Source: Actinomadura bangladeshensis
GTDB taxonomy: Bacteria > Actinomycetota > Actinomycetes > Streptosporangiales > Streptosporangiaceae
Reading direction: 5' to 3'
Assembly: GCF_004348335.1 (NCBI RefSeq)
Contig: NZ_SMJW01000018.1
Coordinates: forward strand, 1-54,376
Length of the DNA: 54,376 nucleotides
In this document: piece by piece, positions 24,494-33,504 of the stretch
Layout: each line of letters opens with the position of its first letter
Position numbering within the stretch: position 1 is the stretch's first letter
Translations under genes and position numbers: made by a program
The notes under the pieces: generated by a model
Seen by the model: only the letters and a program-made list of their open reading frames with translations
What the model was told of the DNA's origin: nothing
Database searches by the model: none

Positions 24494-26131
24494 ATGCGCG
24501 TGCTCGGAATCAACGCCATCTTTCACGACCCGGCCGCCGCGCTCGTCGCGGACGGCAGGGTCGTCGCCGCGGCGGAGGAGGAGCGCTTCAGCCGCCGCAA
24601 GCACGGCAAGCGGCCGGTGGCCTTCGCCGGCTGGGAGCTGCCCGAGCTGGCGGCCCGCTGGTGCCTGGAGGAGGCCGGGCTGGAGCCCGGCGACCTCGAC
24701 GCCGTCGCCTACTCCTACGACCCCTCCCTCGTCGAGCCGGGCCTCGACGGGCACGACCGCCAGTGGGAGCGGCTCCGCACCCTCTACGCCGAGCGCGCCC
24801 CGAACTTCCTCGCGACGGCGCTGCCCGGCCTGGACCCGGGGATCGTCCGGTACGTCCCGCACCATGTGGCGCACGCCGCGTCGGCCGCGCTGGCCGCGCC
24901 CGGCCCCGGCGACGGCGACGTGCTCGTCCTGGACGGCCGCGGCGAGTCCCACTCCCACCTGGCCGGGACGTACGCGGACGGCGTGCTGACGCCGCTGCAC
25001 TCCCAGCGCCTCCCCCACTCGCTCGGGCTGATGTACGAGGACCTCACCGAGCACCTCGGCTTCCTGCGCTCCAGCGACGAGTACAAGGTGATGGCGCTGG
25101 CGTCCTACGGGGAGCCGCGCTTCCTGGACGAGCTGCGCGAGCACGTCCGCGCGACGGGCGACGGCGGGTTCGCGGTCGCCGCGATCGACTGGGGCTCGCT
25201 CGCCAAGGCCCGCAGGGCGGACGGCGAGTGGACCCGCGACCACGCCGACCTCGCCGCCAGCGTCCAGGCCCGGCTCGAGGAGGTGCTGCTCGACCTCGCG
25301 GCCTGGCTGCACGGCGAGACGGGGTCCCGCCGGCTGATGCTCGCCGGCGGCGTCGCCCTGAACTGCGTCGCCAACGCGCGGCTCGCCGAGGCCGGCCCCT
25401 ACGACGACCTCTGGGTGCAGCCCGCGGCGGGCGACGCCGGCACCGCGCTCGGCGCCGCGCTGCACGTGGCGCAGGGCGCCGGCGACCCGCTCACCGGCAT
25501 GCCCGGCGCGGACCTCGGCCGGCGGTGGGACGACCGCGAGATCGCGCGGCGGCTCGACACCGCCAAGATCCCCTACGAGCGTCCGGACGACCTGGCCGCC
25601 ACCGTCGCCGAGGCACTGGCCCGCAACGAGATCGTGGCGTGGTTCCAGGGGCGCTCGGAGTTCGGCCCGCGCGCGCTCGGGCACCGCTCCCTGCTCGCGC
25701 ATCCCGGCCATGCCGGCAACGTGGAGCGGCTCAACGACGTCAAGGGCCGCGAGCAGTTCCGGCCGATCGCGCCGATGGTGGCGCTGGAGCACGCCCCCGA
25801 GATCTTCGAGGGACCGCTCCCGAGCCCGTACATGCTGTTCGTCCACCGCGTCCGGCCGGAGTGGCGCGAGCGGATCCCCGCCGTCGTGCACGTGGACGGC
25901 ACCGCCCGCATCCAGACCGTGTCGGACGACGCGGAGCCGCTCGTCGCGCGCCTGCTGGCGGAGTTCCGCCGCCGGACCGGCCTGCCCGTCCTCGTCAACA
26001 CCAGCCTGAACACCGCCGGGCGCCCGATGGCCGACGACCCCCGCGACGCGCTGGAGTGCTTCGGCTCCGCGCCGGTCGACCTGCTCGCCATCGGGCCGTT
26101 CGTGGTGCGCCGCCGGGAGGTGCGCGCTTGA
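24494..26131 (+). CDS. NodU/CmcH-family O-carbamoyltransferase
   Basis: A 545-aa enzyme that would transfer a carbamoyl group from carbamoyl phosphate to a hydroxyl, usually on a sugar. It begins MRVLGINAIFHDPAAALV; the Kae1-like N-terminal domain has VPHHVAHAASAAL (metal-binding histidines) and VLDGRGE. The C-terminal domain has WFQGRSEFGPRALGHRSLLA and PVLVNTSLNTAGRPM, all diagnostic of NodU, CmcH and TobZ-like enzymes. It is first gene of the operon, and its stop overlaps the next ATG by one base. Modification of a heptose or other residue of the glycan is inferred from context. Confidence 0.93.
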   Translation: MRVLGINAIFHDPAAALVADGRVVAAAEEERFSRRKHGKRPVAFAGWELPELAARWCLEEAGLEPGDLDAVAYSYDPSLVEPGLDGHDRQWERLRTLYAERAPNFLATALPGLDPGIVRYVPHHVAHAASAALAAPGPGDGDVLVLDGRGESHSHLAGTYADGVLTPLHSQRLPHSLGLMYEDLTEHLGFLRSSDEYKVMALASYGEPRFLDELREHVRATGDGGFAVAAIDWGSLAKARRADGEWTRDHADLAASVQARLEEVLLDLAAWLHGETGSRRLMLAGGVALNCVANARLAEAGPYDDLWVQPAAGDAGTALGAALHVAQGAGDPLTGMPGADLGRRWDDREIARRLDTAKIPYERPDDLAATVAEALARNEIVAWFQGRSEFGPRALGHRSLLAHPGHAGNVERLNDVKGREQFRPIAPMVALEHAPEIFEGPLPSPYMLFVHRVRPEWRERIPAVVHVDGTARIQTVSDDAEPLVARLLAEFRRRTGLPVLVNTSLNTAGRPMADDPRDALECFGSAPVDLLAIGPFVVRRREVRA

Positions 26132-27630
26132 TGAGCTGCACCGTCGTCGTCCCCACGATCGGGCGGGAGAGCCTGCGCGTCACCCTGCACGCGCTGCTCG
26201 CCGCGCTGGAGGGCGGCCCCGGCCCGGAACCGCACGAGATCATCGTCGTGGACGACCGGCCGGCGCCGGGCGCGCCGCTGCCGCTGCCGGCGTCGGCCGG
26301 GCCGCGGATCCGGGTGATCCGGTCCGGGGGCCGCGGGCCCGCCGCCGCCCGCAACGCGGGCTGGCGGGCCGCCGCGACCGAGTGGGTGGCGTTCCTCGAC
26401 GACGACGTCGTGCCCGAGCCCGGCTGGCCCGCCCGGCTCGCCGCCGACCTCGCCGGGCTGCCGCCCTCGGTCGGCGGGTCGCAGGGCCGCGTCGCCGTCC
26501 CGCTGCCGGACGACCGGCGGCCGACGGACTGGGAGCGGGGCACGGCCGCGCTCGCCGGCGCCGACTGGATCACCGCCGACATGGCCTACCGGCGCGGCGT
26601 CCTCGCCGAGCTCGGCGGCTTCGACGAGCGGTTCCGCCGCGCCTACCGCGAGGACGCCGACCTGGCGCTGCGCGCCCTGGCCTCGGGGCACGGCCTCGTC
26701 CTCGGCACCCGGCGCATCACCCACCCCGTCCGGCCCGCCGGGTTCTGGGCGTCGGTGCGGGCGCAGGCGGGGAACGCCGACGACGTCCTCATGTGGCGGG
26801 TGCACGGCCCGTCCTGGCGGGCCCGGGCCGGGGAGGGCCGCGGCCTGCTCGCCCGGCACGCGCTCACGACCGCGGCCGGGCTGCTGGCGCTCGCGGCCGC
26901 TCCGAAGAGCCGGACCGCCGCCGCGGTCGCCGGAGGAGCATGGGCGGCGCTCACGGCGCGGTTCGCCTACGAGCGGATCCGGCCGGGCCCGAAGACGCCG
27001 GGCGAGATGGCGAGGATGCTGGTCACCAGCGCGGCCATCCCGCCGGCCGCGATCTGGCACCGGGTCCGGGGCCTCGCCGTCCACCGGCGGGCGCGGAGCT
27101 GGGGCGGGCCGCGCGTCGTGCTGTTCGACCGCGACGACACCCTCATCAGGGACGTCCCGTACAACGGGGACCCGACGCGGGTCGAGCCGATGCCGGGCGC
27201 GCGCCGCGCGCTGGACCGGCTCCGCCGCCACGGCGTCCGGATCGGCGTCGTGTCCAACCAGTCCGGCGTCGCCAAGGGGCTCATCGGCGCCGGGGACGTG
27301 CGGCGCGTCAACGCCCGCGTCGAGGAGCTGCTCGGCCCCGTCGACGTGTGGGAGTTCTGCCCGCACGACGACGGCGACGGCTGCACGTGCCGCAAGCCCG
27401 AGCCCGGCATGATCGAGCGCGCCGCCGAGCGGCTCGGGGTGCTGCCGTCCGACTGCGCCCTCATCGGCGACATCGGCGGCGACATCGAGGCCGCCGCGGC
27501 GGCGGGCGCGCGCGGCATCCTCGTCCCGACCGGGCGGACCCGGCCGGCGGAGATCTCGCGGGCGCCGGAGACGGCGCCCACGCTGGACGCCGCCGTCGAT
27601 CTGGTCCTCGGCGGGAGGCGGCGCCGGTGA
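26131..27630 (+). CDS. Fusion: GT2 glycosyltransferase + GmhB-like heptose-bisphosphate phosphatase
   Basis: A 499-aa fusion. Residues 1-240 are a GT-A glycosyltransferase (VVVPTIGRESLRVTL, EIIVVDDRP, GPAAARNAGWR, FLDDDVVPEPG, YREDADLALRAL). A hydrophobic linker (about 245-275) may touch the membrane. From about 328 it is a HAD-IIIA phosphatase: VVLFDRDDTLIRD with catalytic Asp333 and Asp335, SNQSGVAKG, and a zinc loop CPHDDGDGCTCRKPEPGM (Cys410, His412, Cys418, Cys420) as in GmhB, then IGDIGGDIEAA. GmhB removes the 7-phosphate from heptose 1,7-bisphosphate. The reading frame runs through both domains without a break. It overlaps both neighbours. Confidence 0.9.
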   Translation: MSCTVVVPTIGRESLRVTLHALLAALEGGPGPEPHEIIVVDDRPAPGAPLPLPASAGPRIRVIRSGGRGPAAARNAGWRAAATEWVAFLDDDVVPEPGWPARLAADLAGLPPSVGGSQGRVAVPLPDDRRPTDWERGTAALAGADWITADMAYRRGVLAELGGFDERFRRAYREDADLALRALASGHGLVLGTRRITHPVRPAGFWASVRAQAGNADDVLMWRVHGPSWRARAGEGRGLLARHALTTAAGLLALAAAPKSRTAAAVAGGAWAALTARFAYERIRPGPKTPGEMARMLVTSAAIPPAAIWHRVRGLAVHRRARSWGGPRVVLFDRDDTLIRDVPYNGDPTRVEPMPGARRALDRLRRHGVRIGVVSNQSGVAKGLIGAGDVRRVNARVEELLGPVDVWEFCPHDDGDGCTCRKPEPGMIERAAERLGVLPSDCALIGDIGGDIEAAAAAGARGILVPTGRTRPAEISRAPETAPTLDAAVDLVLGGRRRR

Positions 27631-28637
27631 GAGTCCTCATGGCACGCCAGGACAACCTCGGCGACGTGCTGCTCGCCGGGCCCGCCGTGCGGGCGGTCGC
27701 CGCCCGCGCCGACGAGGTCGTGCTGCTGTGCGGGCCGCGCGGCCGCGCCGCCGCCGACCTGCTGCCGGGCGTCGACCGCGTCATCGAGTGGCGCGCGCCC
27801 TGGATCGACCCCGACCACGTGCCCGTCGAGCAGGCCGCGGTGGACCGGCTCGTCCGCGAGCTGCGCGGCTTCGACCGGGCGCTCGTCCTGACCTCCTTCC
27901 ACCAGTCGCCGCTGCCGCTCGCGCTGCTGCTGCGGCTCGCCGGGACCCCGTGGATCGGCGGCATCAGCGAGGACTACCCGGGGTCGCTGCTCGACCTGCG
28001 GCACCGGCCCGACAGCGACGTCCCCGAGCCGCTGCGGATGCTCGCGCTCGCGGCGGACGCCGGCTTCCCGTCCCCGGCCGACACCCGGCTGCGGGTCCGC
28101 GAGCCGCTGCCCGACACCGACCACCTCACCGGCCGGCCCGGCTACGTGGTCGTGCACCCCGGGACGTCCGTGCCCGCCCGCGCGTGGCCGCCGGCGCGCT
28201 GCGCCGAGGCGGTCCGGCTGCTGCGGGCGGCCGGGTACCGGGTGGTCGTCACCGGCCACGGGGACGAGAAGGAGCTGACCGCGCTCGTCGCCGGCGAGGA
28301 CGGCCTCGACCTCGGCGGGCGCACCTCCCTGCCCGAGCTCGCGTCGGTGCTGGCGGGCGCGTCCGCCGTCGTCGCCGGCAACACCGGCCCCGCGCACCTC
28401 GCGGCGGCCGTCGGCACGCCGGTCGTGTCGCTGTTCGCGCCGACGGTGCCCGCCGCCCGGTGGGCCCCGTTCGGCGTCCCGCTGGCGCTGCTCGGCGACC
28501 AGCAGGCCCCCTGCAAGGACAGCCGCGCCCGCGAATGCCCGGTCGACGGCCACCCCTGCCTGTCGTCCGTCAGCGCCGACGAGGTCGCCGCGGCCGTGGA
28601 GATTCTGGCGTCGGTGGAGGAGGTTCCCACCCGATGA
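27627..28637 (+). CDS. GT9-family (ADP-heptosyltransferase-like) glycosyltransferase 1
   Basis: A 336-aa GT-B enzyme related to ADP-heptose:LPS heptosyltransferases WaaC/WaaF. It begins VRVLMARQDNLGDVLLAGPAV, the family's N-terminal signature. The C-terminal half has VVVHPGTSVPARAWPP, VVVTGHGDEKEL, DLGGRTSLPELASVLAGA and VVAGNTGPAHLAAAVGTPVVSLFAPT. The late segment with four cysteines (PCKDSRARECPVDGHPC) is also common in GT9. Start GTG overlaps the previous stop (GTGA). With GmhA, HldE and GmhB alongside, the donor is probably an ADP-heptose. The acceptor is unknown, as there is no LPS core in this cell type. Confidence 0.9.
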   Translation: MRVLMARQDNLGDVLLAGPAVRAVAARADEVVLLCGPRGRAAADLLPGVDRVIEWRAPWIDPDHVPVEQAAVDRLVRELRGFDRALVLTSFHQSPLPLALLLRLAGTPWIGGISEDYPGSLLDLRHRPDSDVPEPLRMLALAADAGFPSPADTRLRVREPLPDTDHLTGRPGYVVVHPGTSVPARAWPPARCAEAVRLLRAAGYRVVVTGHGDEKELTALVAGEDGLDLGGRTSLPELASVLAGASAVVAGNTGPAHLAAAVGTPVVSLFAPTVPAARWAPFGVPLALLGDQQAPCKDSRARECPVDGHPCLSSVSADEVAAAVEILASVEEVPTR

Positions 28638-29629
28638 GAGTCCTGATGTGGCACGTGCACGGCTCGTGGGCGACGTCGTTCGTCCACGGCGAGCAGACCA
28701 CGCTCGTCCCCGTCACCCCCGACCGCGGGCCCGACGGCAAGGGCCGGCCCGACACCTTCACCTGGCCCGACCGCGCGGTCGAGGTGCCGCCCGAGCGGCT
28801 CCGCGGCGAGGACGTGGACGTGGTCGTCCTGCAGCGCCCGCACGAGCTGCGGCTGGCCGAGGAATGGCTCGGCCGGCGCCCCGGGCGCGACGTCCCCGCC
28901 GTCTACGTCGAGCACGACACACCGCGCCGGACCCCGTCCGACGTGGGGCTCCCCGAGGAGGTCGTCCCCGACAGCCGGCACCTCCTGCACGACCGCTCCG
29001 ACATCCCCGTCGTGCACGTCACCCACTTCAACCAGTTGTTCTGGAACTGCGGCCGCGCCCCGACCGCGGTCATCGAGCACGGCGTCGTCGACCCCGGCTA
29101 CCGGTGCACCGCCGACATGCCGCGCGCCGGCGTCGTCATCAACGACCCGCTGCGGCGCGGCCGCGTCGCCGGCACCGACCTGCTCCCCGAACTCGCGGCG
29201 GCCGTCCCCCTCGACCTGTTCGGCATGAACGTGACCGGGGCGCCCGAGCGGCTCGGCATCCCCCCCGAGTCGCTGTGGACCTTCGAGGACCTGCCGCAGG
29301 CGAGGATGCACGAGGAACTCGCCCGCCGCCGCGTCTACGTCCACCCCTACCGGTGGACCTCGCTCGGCCTCGCGCTGATCGAGGCCATGATGCTCGGCCT
29401 GCCGGTCGTGGCGCTCGCCACCACCGAGGCGGTCGAAGCGGTGCCGCCGGAGGCCGGGGTGCTGTCCACGCGCGTCGCCACGCTGGCCGACGCCGCGCGG
29501 ACCCTGGCCGCCGACCCGCCGCGTGCACGCCAGATGGGCAAGGAGGCGCGGGCCCATGCCGTCGAGCGGTACGGCCTGGCGCGCTTCCTGCGCGACTGGC
29601 GGCGAACTCTCCAGGAGGTAGCGCGATGA
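28634..29629 (+). CDS. GT4-like glycosyltransferase (GT-B fold)
   Basis: A 331-aa protein starting MRVLMWHVHGSWATSFVHGE. The N-terminal domain is short and ends with YVEHDTPRRTPSDV and HVTHFNQLFWNCG. The C-terminal donor-binding half is recognisable: YVHPYRWTSLGLALIEAMMLGLPVVALATTEAVEA is the E-X7-E-like motif of GT4 enzymes. It overlaps both neighbours by 4 bp (ATGA). It resembles glycosyltransferases that sit beside heptose genes in other actinomycetes, as far as I recall. Donor and acceptor are unknown. Confidence 0.8.
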   Translation: MRVLMWHVHGSWATSFVHGEQTTLVPVTPDRGPDGKGRPDTFTWPDRAVEVPPERLRGEDVDVVVLQRPHELRLAEEWLGRRPGRDVPAVYVEHDTPRRTPSDVGLPEEVVPDSRHLLHDRSDIPVVHVTHFNQLFWNCGRAPTAVIEHGVVDPGYRCTADMPRAGVVINDPLRRGRVAGTDLLPELAAAVPLDLFGMNVTGAPERLGIPPESLWTFEDLPQARMHEELARRRVYVHPYRWTSLGLALIEAMMLGLPVVALATTEAVEAVPPEAGVLSTRVATLADAARTLAADPPRARQMGKEARAHAVERYGLARFLRDWRRTLQEVAR

Positions 29630-30840
29630 GAATAGCCATGATCTCCGAGCACGCCAGCCCGCTCGCCGCCGACGGCGGGCTGGGCGGGGCGGACGGCGGC
29701 GGGCAGAACGTGTTCGTCGCGGAACTGGCCACCGAGCTCGGCCGCCAGGGCCACTACGTCACCGTCTACACCCGGCGGGACGCGCCCGCGCTGCCGGACC
29801 GGGTGCGGCTCGCGCCCGGCGTGGCCGTCGAGCACGTCCCGGCGGGGCCGCCCGAGCGCATCGCCAAGGACGACCTGCTGCCGTGGATGCACGACTTCGG
29901 GACCTACCTGGAGCGGCGCTGGGCCGCCGACCCGCCCGACGTCGCGCACGCCCACTTCTGGATGAGCGGCCTCGCCGCGATCCAGGCCGCGCAGGCGGCC
30001 GGGGCGCGGCGCGTGCCGGTCGTGCAGACCTACCACGCGCTCGGCACCGTCAAGCGCCGCCACCAGGGCGGCAGGGACACCAGCCCCGCCTCGCGCATCC
30101 GGCTGGAGCGCGCGATCGGGCGCGGCGCCGACACCGTCATCGCGACCTGCTCCGACGAGGTCGCCGAACTGGCGGCGATGGGCGTCCCGCGCGACCGCGT
30201 CCGGGTGGTGCCGTGCGGGGTCGACCTGGGCCTGTTCGCCCCCGGCGCCGCCGCCGCGGGCGGCGGGCCGCACCGCATCGCGGTGCTGTCCCGGCTCGTG
30301 GAGCGCAAGGGCGTGGACACCGCGATCCGCGCGCTCGCGCACCTGCCGGACGCCGAACTGGCGGTCGCCGGCGGCCCGCCGCACGGCGACCTGGACGCCG
30401 ACCCCGAGGTGCGCCGGCTGCGCCGGGCGGCGCGGGACGCCGGCGTCGCCGGGCGGGTGGAGTTCCTCGGCCGGCTCGGCCGCGGCGAGGTGCCCCCGCT
30501 GCTGCGCTCGGCGAGCCTCGTCGTCACCCTCCCGTGGTACGAGCCGTTCGGCATGGTGCCGCTCGAGGCCATGGCCTGCGGCGCGCCCGTGGTCGCGAGC
30601 GCCGTCGGCGGGCACCTGGACACCGTCGTGGACGGCGTCACCGGCACGCTCGTCCCGCCGCGCGACCCGGAGGCGGCGGCCGGCGCGATCCGGGCGCTGC
30701 TCGACGACCCGGCGAAGCGGGACGCGATGGGGGCCGCTGCGGCCGCGCGGGCCCGCGACCGCTACTCGTGGGCGCGGGTCGCCGCCGACACCGCCGAGGT
30801 CTACCAGCACGCCGCCGCCGTGAGCGAGGTGGCCGCATGA
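29626..30840 (+). CDS. GT4-family glycosyltransferase
   Basis: A 404-aa GT-B retaining glycosyltransferase. The N-terminus has ISEHASPLAADGGLGGADGGGQNVFVAELA, a glycine-rich acceptor/nucleotide loop seen in sucrose-phosphate-synthase- and MshA-like enzymes, then HAHFWMSGLAAIQAAQ. The C-terminal donor domain has IAVLSRLVERKGVDTAIRAL, VVTLPWYEPFGMVPLEAMACG (E-X7-E) and VASAVGGHLDTVVDG. It overlaps its neighbours by 4 bp. Donor may be UDP-, GDP- or ADP-sugar; not decided by sequence. Confidence 0.9.
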   Translation: MRIAMISEHASPLAADGGLGGADGGGQNVFVAELATELGRQGHYVTVYTRRDAPALPDRVRLAPGVAVEHVPAGPPERIAKDDLLPWMHDFGTYLERRWAADPPDVAHAHFWMSGLAAIQAAQAAGARRVPVVQTYHALGTVKRRHQGGRDTSPASRIRLERAIGRGADTVIATCSDEVAELAAMGVPRDRVRVVPCGVDLGLFAPGAAAAGGGPHRIAVLSRLVERKGVDTAIRALAHLPDAELAVAGGPPHGDLDADPEVRRLRRAARDAGVAGRVEFLGRLGRGEVPPLLRSASLVVTLPWYEPFGMVPLEAMACGAPVVASAVGGHLDTVVDGVTGTLVPPRDPEAAAGAIRALLDDPAKRDAMGAAAAARARDRYSWARVAADTAEVYQHAAAVSEVAA

Positions 30841-31436
30841 CCGCGCCGGCGAGCACCGGGACCCGCACGTCCACCGTCTACGACCGGCGGCTGGAGGCCC
30901 TCGCCGAGGCGGCCCTGCGGTTCCGCGACCAGGTGCCGACGATCGAGGCGTGGGGCGGCCGCCTCGCCCGCGTGCTGCGCGCCGGCGGGCGCCTGCTGGC
31001 CTGCGGCAACGGCGGCAGCGCCGCCGAGGCGCAGCACCTGACCGCCGAGCTCGTCGGCCGGTTCGAGAGCGAGCGGTGCCCGCTGTCGGCGATCCCGCTG
31101 CACGGTGACACCTCCTCGGTCACCGCGATCGGCAACGACTACGGCCCGGTCACCGTGTTCGAGCGGCAGGTGCAGGCGCACGGCCGCCCCGGCGACGTGC
31201 TGGTGTGCCTGTCGACCAGCGGCCGCAGTGCCAACGTGGTCGCGGCGGCGCGGCGCGCCCGGCGGCTCGGGCTGACCGCCTGGGCGGTCACCGGGCCGGG
31301 CCCGAACCCGCTCGCCGAGGCGTGCGACGACGCGATCACGGTGCCGGCCGGCATCACCTCGACCGTCCAGGAGATCCACCTCGCGGCGATCCACCTGCTG
31401 TGCGGGGCGGTCGACGAGGCCCTGGGGGTGACATGA
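30837..31436 (+). CDS. gmhA: D-sedoheptulose-7-phosphate isomerase
   Basis: A 199-aa SIS-domain isomerase converting sedoheptulose-7-P to D-glycero-D-manno-heptose-7-P, the first step of ADP-heptose synthesis. The first phosphate loop is LLACGNGGSAAEAQHLTAELVGRF (Cys56-Ser61), followed by HGDTSSVTAIGNDYG and the second loop CLSTSGRSANVV. TSTVQEIHLAAIHLLCGAVDE near the end supplies the catalytic Gln/Glu and His region of GmhA. These features separate it from other SIS proteins. It overlaps the GT4 gene before and hldE after by 4 bp each, placing it in one translationally coupled pathway. Confidence 0.94.
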   Translation: MTAPASTGTRTSTVYDRRLEALAEAALRFRDQVPTIEAWGGRLARVLRAGGRLLACGNGGSAAEAQHLTAELVGRFESERCPLSAIPLHGDTSSVTAIGNDYGPVTVFERQVQAHGRPGDVLVCLSTSGRSANVVAAARRARRLGLTAWAVTGPGPNPLAEACDDAITVPAGITSTVQEIHLAAIHLLCGAVDEALGVT

Positions 31437-32830
31437 CCGCACCACTCGTGGTGGTCGGCGACGTCCTGCTCGACATCGACATCGTCGGCACCAGCAGCCG
31501 GCTGTGCCCGGACGCGCCCGTCCCCGTCGTGGAGCAGGCCGAGGAGCGGCCCCGCCCCGGCGGCGCGGGCCTCGCGGCGCTGCTGGCGGCGGCCGCCGGG
31601 CGGGAGGTGGTGCTGGTCACCGCCCTCGCCGACGACGAGCCGGGCCGGCGGCTGCGCGCGATGCTGGACAAGCACCTGGAGGTCGCCGCGTTCCACCTGC
31701 ACGGCGGCACCCCCTGCAAGCTGCGCATCCGGTCCGGAGGACAGTCGGTGGCGCGCCTGGACGCCGGGGAAGGGCAGGCCCTCGACGGGCCCGTCGGTCC
31801 GCGCGTCACCGACGCGATCGCGGGGGCCGGCGCGGTGCTGGTCTCCGACTACGGGCGGGGCGTGGCCCGGCACCGCGCCGTCCGCTCGCTGCTCGGCGGG
31901 CTGCCCGCGAGCGTGCCCGTCGTATGGGACCCGCATCCGCGCGGCGAGCCGCCCGTGCCGGGCGTCCGGCTGCTCACCCCGAACGAGGAGGAGGCCGCCC
32001 GCCTCGCCGCCGCGGACGGCGCCGACATCAGCGGGTTCGGGCTGTCGGCCGCCGGCCGGCGCGGCCGGCACCTCGGCCGCGCCTGGGGCATCGAGGGCGT
32101 CGCGATCACGCTCGGCTCGGAGGGCGCGCTGCTGTGCGACGGCTCCGACGCGCCGTTCCTCGCGCCCGCCCGGCCGGCGCGGGGCGACTCGTGCGGCGCG
32201 GGCGACAGCTTCGCCGCCGGGGCGGTCGGCGCGCTCGCCGACGGCGCGGAGCTGACCGCGGCCGTCACCGAGGGCGTCCGGCACGCCTCGGAGTTCGTCC
32301 GGGCGGGGGCCGCCGCGGCGCTGTCGGCGCAGCTCGCCGAGACCGGCACCGCCCGGCTCGTGCCCGAGCGCGGCGAGGACGCCTGGGACATCGTGGAGCG
32401 GACCCGGCGCGCGGGCGGGACGGTGGTGGCGACCGGCGGCTGCTTCGACCTGCTGCACGCCGGGCACGTCAGCCTGCTGCAGCAGGCCCGGCGGCTCGGC
32501 GACTGCCTGATCGTCTGCGTCAACTCCGACGCCTCGGTGCGGCGCCGCAAGGGGCCGACCCGGCCGCTGACGCCGGCCGCCGACCGCGTCCGGGTGCTGG
32601 AGGCGCTCAGCGACGTCGACGCCGCCGTCGTGTTCGACGACGACACCCCGGCGCCGCTGCTGGAGCGGCTGCGCCCCGACGTGTGGGTGAAGGGCGCCGA
32701 CTACGCCGGCACCACGCTGCCCGAGGCCGAGACGGTCCGCGCCCACAACGGCGAGATCGTCCTGCTGCCCCTGCTGGAAGGGCGCTCCACCACGCGCCTG
32801 CTGTCCACCACGAAGGGAAACGCGTCATGA
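31433..32830 (+). CDS. hldE: Bifunctional heptose-7-P kinase / heptose-1-P adenylyltransferase
   Basis: A 465-aa two-domain enzyme. The N-terminal PfkB-type kinase (about 1-310) phosphorylates heptose-7-P at C1; it has VVVGDVLLDIDIVG and DSCGAGDSFAAG with catalytic Asp258. The C-terminal nucleotidyltransferase (from about 330) has GGCFDLLHAGHVSLL with the HxGH at His342-His345, and VNSDASVRRRKGPTRPL, as in HldE of Gram-negatives. HldE works on the beta anomer and makes ADP-D-glycero-beta-D-manno-heptose after GmhB removes the 7-phosphate. Both domains keep their key residues. It overlaps gmhA and the SDR gene by 4 bp. Confidence 0.95.
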   Translation: MTAPLVVVGDVLLDIDIVGTSSRLCPDAPVPVVEQAEERPRPGGAGLAALLAAAAGREVVLVTALADDEPGRRLRAMLDKHLEVAAFHLHGGTPCKLRIRSGGQSVARLDAGEGQALDGPVGPRVTDAIAGAGAVLVSDYGRGVARHRAVRSLLGGLPASVPVVWDPHPRGEPPVPGVRLLTPNEEEAARLAAADGADISGFGLSAAGRRGRHLGRAWGIEGVAITLGSEGALLCDGSDAPFLAPARPARGDSCGAGDSFAAGAVGALADGAELTAAVTEGVRHASEFVRAGAAAALSAQLAETGTARLVPERGEDAWDIVERTRRAGGTVVATGGCFDLLHAGHVSLLQQARRLGDCLIVCVNSDASVRRRKGPTRPLTPAADRVRVLEALSDVDAAVVFDDDTPAPLLERLRPDVWVKGADYAGTTLPEAETVRAHNGEIVLLPLLEGRSTTRLLSTTKGNAS

Positions 32831-33504
32831 ACGTCCTCATCACCGGCGGCGCCTCCGGACTCGGCGCGGCCGTCGCGCGCAGGATCGCCGACGACGGCGG
32901 ACGGCCCCTCGTCCTCGACCGGCACCCACCGAAGGACGACTTCGAGCACATGCAGGCCGACCTCGCCGACCGGCGGTGCGCCGAACGCGCCGTGCACGGC
33001 CTGGCGCGGGCCGCCGGCGGCCTGAACGCGGTCGTCACCGCGGCCGGCATCGACGCGTGCGGGGCGCTCTGCGACGTGCCCGCCGAGGACTGGGAGCGGG
33101 TCGTGCAGGTGAACCTGCTCGGCACCGCCGCCGTCGTCCGGGCCGCGCTCCCCTACCTGGAGAACGAGCCGCACGGGCGGATCGTGACCGTCGCGTCCAC
33201 GCTCGGGTTCCGCGCGCTGAGCGACGCCACCGCGTACTGCGCGTCCAAGTTCGGGGTCGTCGGCTTCACCCGGGCGCTCGCCGCCGAGCTGGCCGGCAGG
33301 GTCGGCGTCACCATGGTCGTGCCGGGCGGGATGGACACCGCGTTCTTCGACGACCGCCCGGACCGGTACAAGCCCGGCGCGGACGCCGTGCTGAACCGGC
33401 CCGAGGACGTGGCGGCGACCGTCGCGTTCGCGCTCGCGCAGCCGGCCGGCTGCGAGGTGCGCGAGGTCGTCGTCTGCCCGTCGCGGGAACCGTCGTGGCC
33501 GTGA
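32827..33504 (+). CDS. Short-chain dehydrogenase/reductase
   Basis: A 225-aa classical SDR. The cofactor motif is LITGGASGLGAAVARRIA; the NAG-type motif appears as TAAGIDACG; catalytic Ser, Tyr and Lys are in VASTLGF and the Y-x3-K of TAYCASKFGVVGFTRALA. Being classical and short, it is not an HldD epimerase (an extended SDR), so it does not fill the last step of L,D-heptose synthesis. It may oxidise or reduce a sugar of the glycan. Overlaps both neighbours by 4 bp. Confidence 0.9.
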   Translation: MNVLITGGASGLGAAVARRIADDGGRPLVLDRHPPKDDFEHMQADLADRRCAERAVHGLARAAGGLNAVVTAAGIDACGALCDVPAEDWERVVQVNLLGTAAVVRAALPYLENEPHGRIVTVASTLGFRALSDATAYCASKFGVVGFTRALAAELAGRVGVTMVVPGGMDTAFFDDRPDRYKPGADAVLNRPEDVAATVAFALAQPAGCEVREVVVCPSREPSWP

